From positions 83,616 to 147,615 of the forward strand of contig JAGVSM010002762.1 of assembly GCA_022494885.1 (NCBI GenBank): a DNA stretch of 64,000 nt. Direction: 5' to 3'. Within the stretch, counting starts at the first letter, position 1; the number at the start of each line of letters is the position of its first letter. This DNA comes from Micrasema longulum (Eukaryota > Arthropoda > Insecta > Trichoptera > Brachycentridae). A program made the position numbers and the translations under genes. The notes beneath the pieces were generated by a model. It worked only from the letters and a program-made list of their open reading frames with translations. It made no database searches and was not told the DNA's origin. Shown one piece after another: positions 62,683-64,000 of this stretch.

Positions 62683-62728
62683 TAAACCTTGACGAAGAAG
62701 CATGTTTGCTTTGAAACCGGTGGGTGGA
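62683..62728 (+). ncRNA. decayed hammerhead-like motif (type F)
   Basis: UUGACGA (62689-62695, first C changed to U), stem II GAAGCA/UGCUUU with a UGUU loop, GAAAC (62713-62717), CG loop, then GUG (62720-62722). The AACC/GGU stem I is short. The changed C and the G at the cleavage position argue against activity. Confidence 0.45.
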
Positions 62729-62830
62729 CTTTTTTTTTAAATTAGTGGTTAAAAACAAAGTTGTTTTATTTATTTTATTAAAAAGTATTTCATTTAGATT
62801 TATAATACAATATCAAGTTTGCGGTATATA

Positions 62831-63157
62831 ATGGGTGGTACTGTTAAAGTAATCAGGATCAGAATAGAACTAATTATGTTGAACATATTATTTCAATTAC
62901 GTAAGATGATTTCAGTCAGAATAACTGACATCGTAGCCGTTAATGGTATGAAGGAAAATACTTTTCCTTCAGTGGTTACATGGAAAATGTATTACCAAAT
63001 AAAGGGATTAAATTATGATTCGCGAATGCTTTCTGGAGTTTCACAAATACATTCAGTTTTCCTAGCGATTTATGAGTTAAGTCAGCTTAGTAAAAGTTAT
63101 TTTGATCTTGTAAGGGCGCGGCAGCGGATTATTACATTAAAGTTGACGTATAACTGA
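62831..63157 (+). CDS. orphan open frame, 108 codons, doubtful
   Basis: From ATG at 62831 to TGA at 63157; the upstream in-frame TTG at 62819 is not a eukaryotic start. The product would be basic and mixed (IRIRIELIMLNILFQLRK; ENTFPSVVTWKMYYQIKG; FDLVRARQRIITLKLTY), with no signal peptide, clear membrane segment or motif that I know. It is the longest frame with a Met start outside recognised repeats in the last 10 kb. No splice signals or promoter could be tied to it; at this AT content 108 codons can occur by chance. Confidence 0.2.
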   Translation: MGGTVKVIRIRIELIMLNILFQLRKMISVRITDIVAVNGMKENTFPSVVTWKMYYQIKGLNYDSRMLSGVSQIHSVFLAIYELSQLSKSYFDLVRARQRIITLKLTYN

Positions 63158-63349
63158 AATTTAATAAAAATAAACGTCAATCTTATAACTGCATCTTAAA
63201 TATTATAAATATTAAATATTGCGTTGGCAAAAATTTGTTAGAAAACTACGATACACATGCAAAAATTAATGTCAATTATATACATATTTCGTTAGTTCAT
63301 ATTAATTTAAGTGTAAAGACAAATATTTTTTTTGTTAGGTAAACTATGT

Positions 63350-63545
63350 ATGATAGGCACAAATATCCAAATCCAAAGCAAAACGTAAGACTGAGATAAG
63401 AATGATTATCAAAAAAATCAAGAAAAAAGTACTTTGTTTGTTTTGGTATGTAGAGCAATTGGACAGCGAAGGGACGGCTTAAAAGATTGACTAGGCGAAT
63501 GTTGATGGATGCAGGAAACGAGATAATTAATTATATAACTTTGTA
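63350..63545 (+). pseudogene. RTE-like LINE fragment
   Basis: GCACAAATATCCAAATCCAA, TGAGATAAGAATGATTATC, AAAAAATCAAGAAAAAAGTA, ATGTAGAGCAATTGGACAGC and TGTTGATGGATGCAGGAAA follow the coding order of the RTE-like piece at 12850-13378 (TNVEIRTLCKAEIS, FGHVERMDGERT, NVDGCR). Frameshifted throughout. Confidence 0.7.
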
Positions 63546-63597
63546 TTTTTAAAACTATTGTATAGTACATGTATTTTTATTGTATCTAATCTAATTT

Positions 63598-63685
63598 CAT
63601 CATCATCATTGCCTTTCTGCAACTAATGGTGCACAGGGCACATTTTGGTTCACCAATCAAAGCATATTTTGATCATTTTTGTTAT
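63598..63685 (-). mobile_element. SINE-A 3' part
   Basis: CATCATCATCATTGCCTTTC, GCAACTAATGGTGCACAGGG and ATTTTGATCATTTTTGTTA: the 3' end of SINE-A on the minus strand, cut where a LINE tail begins. Confidence 0.75.
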
Positions 63686-64000
63686 TTATTTAACTTTTTG
63701 TACATAATGTTATTTGTAGATAATGTTATTTGTACATTGGCGAGCTTATTGCCAAATAGCAATTTCTTCCAACCAACCAATAAAATAAAAGTTTTATTTG
63801 TATAATTCAAGTTACAGAACATATTCAATAGAAAAAAAGATTAAAAAGCTAAAGATATATAAAAATAGAAATAAACGTATTTGTTTATAAATTGTCTTAA
63901 ATCAAAACTATAACTCAATAGGAAAAAGGAAAAAAAGAGGAAAAAAAAAGGAGGAGAGATTAAGGAAGAGAAAGGAAATGTTTCTTCGGACGTGATTAAA
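63686..64000 (-). mobile_element. LINE 3' UTR (ARLWNHLPS family), runs off the window
   Basis: TTGTACATAATGTTATTTG (partly duplicated), GGCGAGCTTATTGCCAAAT, AGCAATTTCTTCCAACCAAC, then a G/A-rich end match 25885-26165 nearly base for base. The coding end should lie just beyond the window (the last bases reach the CGGACGTGATT block). Confidence 0.88.

Overview
This window is AT-rich eukaryotic intergenic DNA, most probably from an insect. I found no host protein-coding gene, no intact tRNA or rRNA gene, and nothing bacterial. Everything I recognise is mobile DNA or its debris: C-terminal pieces of many non-LTR retrotransposons (LINEs), two tRNA-derived SINE families, a solo LTR, a Penelope-like element remnant, two decayed Tc1/mariner transposases, and several families of short elements with inverted ends. 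The mix (a 3' end containing CCGTAGGGGTAGGCAGAG, CR1/Jockey- and R1-like tails, endonuclease-RT LINEs, tRNA-Gly- and tRNA-Val-like SINEs) fits insects, perhaps a lepidopteran or a relative. The order is an inference I cannot prove here.

Layout. 1-8 kb: a repeated block (about 660-1195 and 1695-2035), a Penelope-type hammerhead motif (1541-1622), LINE tails (3165-3514, 4527-5360, 7063-7690). 8-15 kb: tails of one LINE family, one split by a SINE (10225-10680), a very complete hammerhead ribozyme motif (11258-11305), RTE-like LINE debris (12850-13378) abutting another hammerhead repeat, and a 255-bp element with TA target duplication (14269-14523). 15-24 kb: a 475-bp solo LTR inside an older inverted-repeat element, an endonuclease-RT LINE interrupted by an AT-rich insert, SINEs, a 28-bp and a 40-bp palindrome. 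24-36 kb: two diverging hammerhead repeats separated by a LINE 3' end (25785-26385), LINE tails, a mariner remnant, SINEs, and a LINE interrupted by another LINE's 3' end (35310-36440). 36-50 kb: two more hammerhead motifs (37745-37795, 38975-39015), the best-preserved LINE C-terminal domain (40638-41180), an R1-like RNase H/zinc-knuckle tail (46134-46664). 50-64 kb: SINE, LINE and Tc1 remnants, a 680-bp endonuclease-RT LINE tail (56708-57385), paired repeats, and a Penelope-like GIY-YIG endonuclease remnant (61071-61349) followed at once by a hammerhead motif (61433-61495).

How the parts relate. Nearly all LINE pieces are short 3' copies, as expected from truncated reverse transcription; several are broken by later insertions, giving a readable order of events. 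The most notable signal is small self-cleaving RNA. At least seven hammerhead-type motifs of four or more sequence types occur in 64 kb, some with every core base and all three stems. One lies directly downstream of a recognisable Penelope-type endonuclease, which ties the motif to its likely parent element within this window. Hammerheads in Penelope-like elements are established knowledge; the number and variety here, and the inverted pair, deserve checking.
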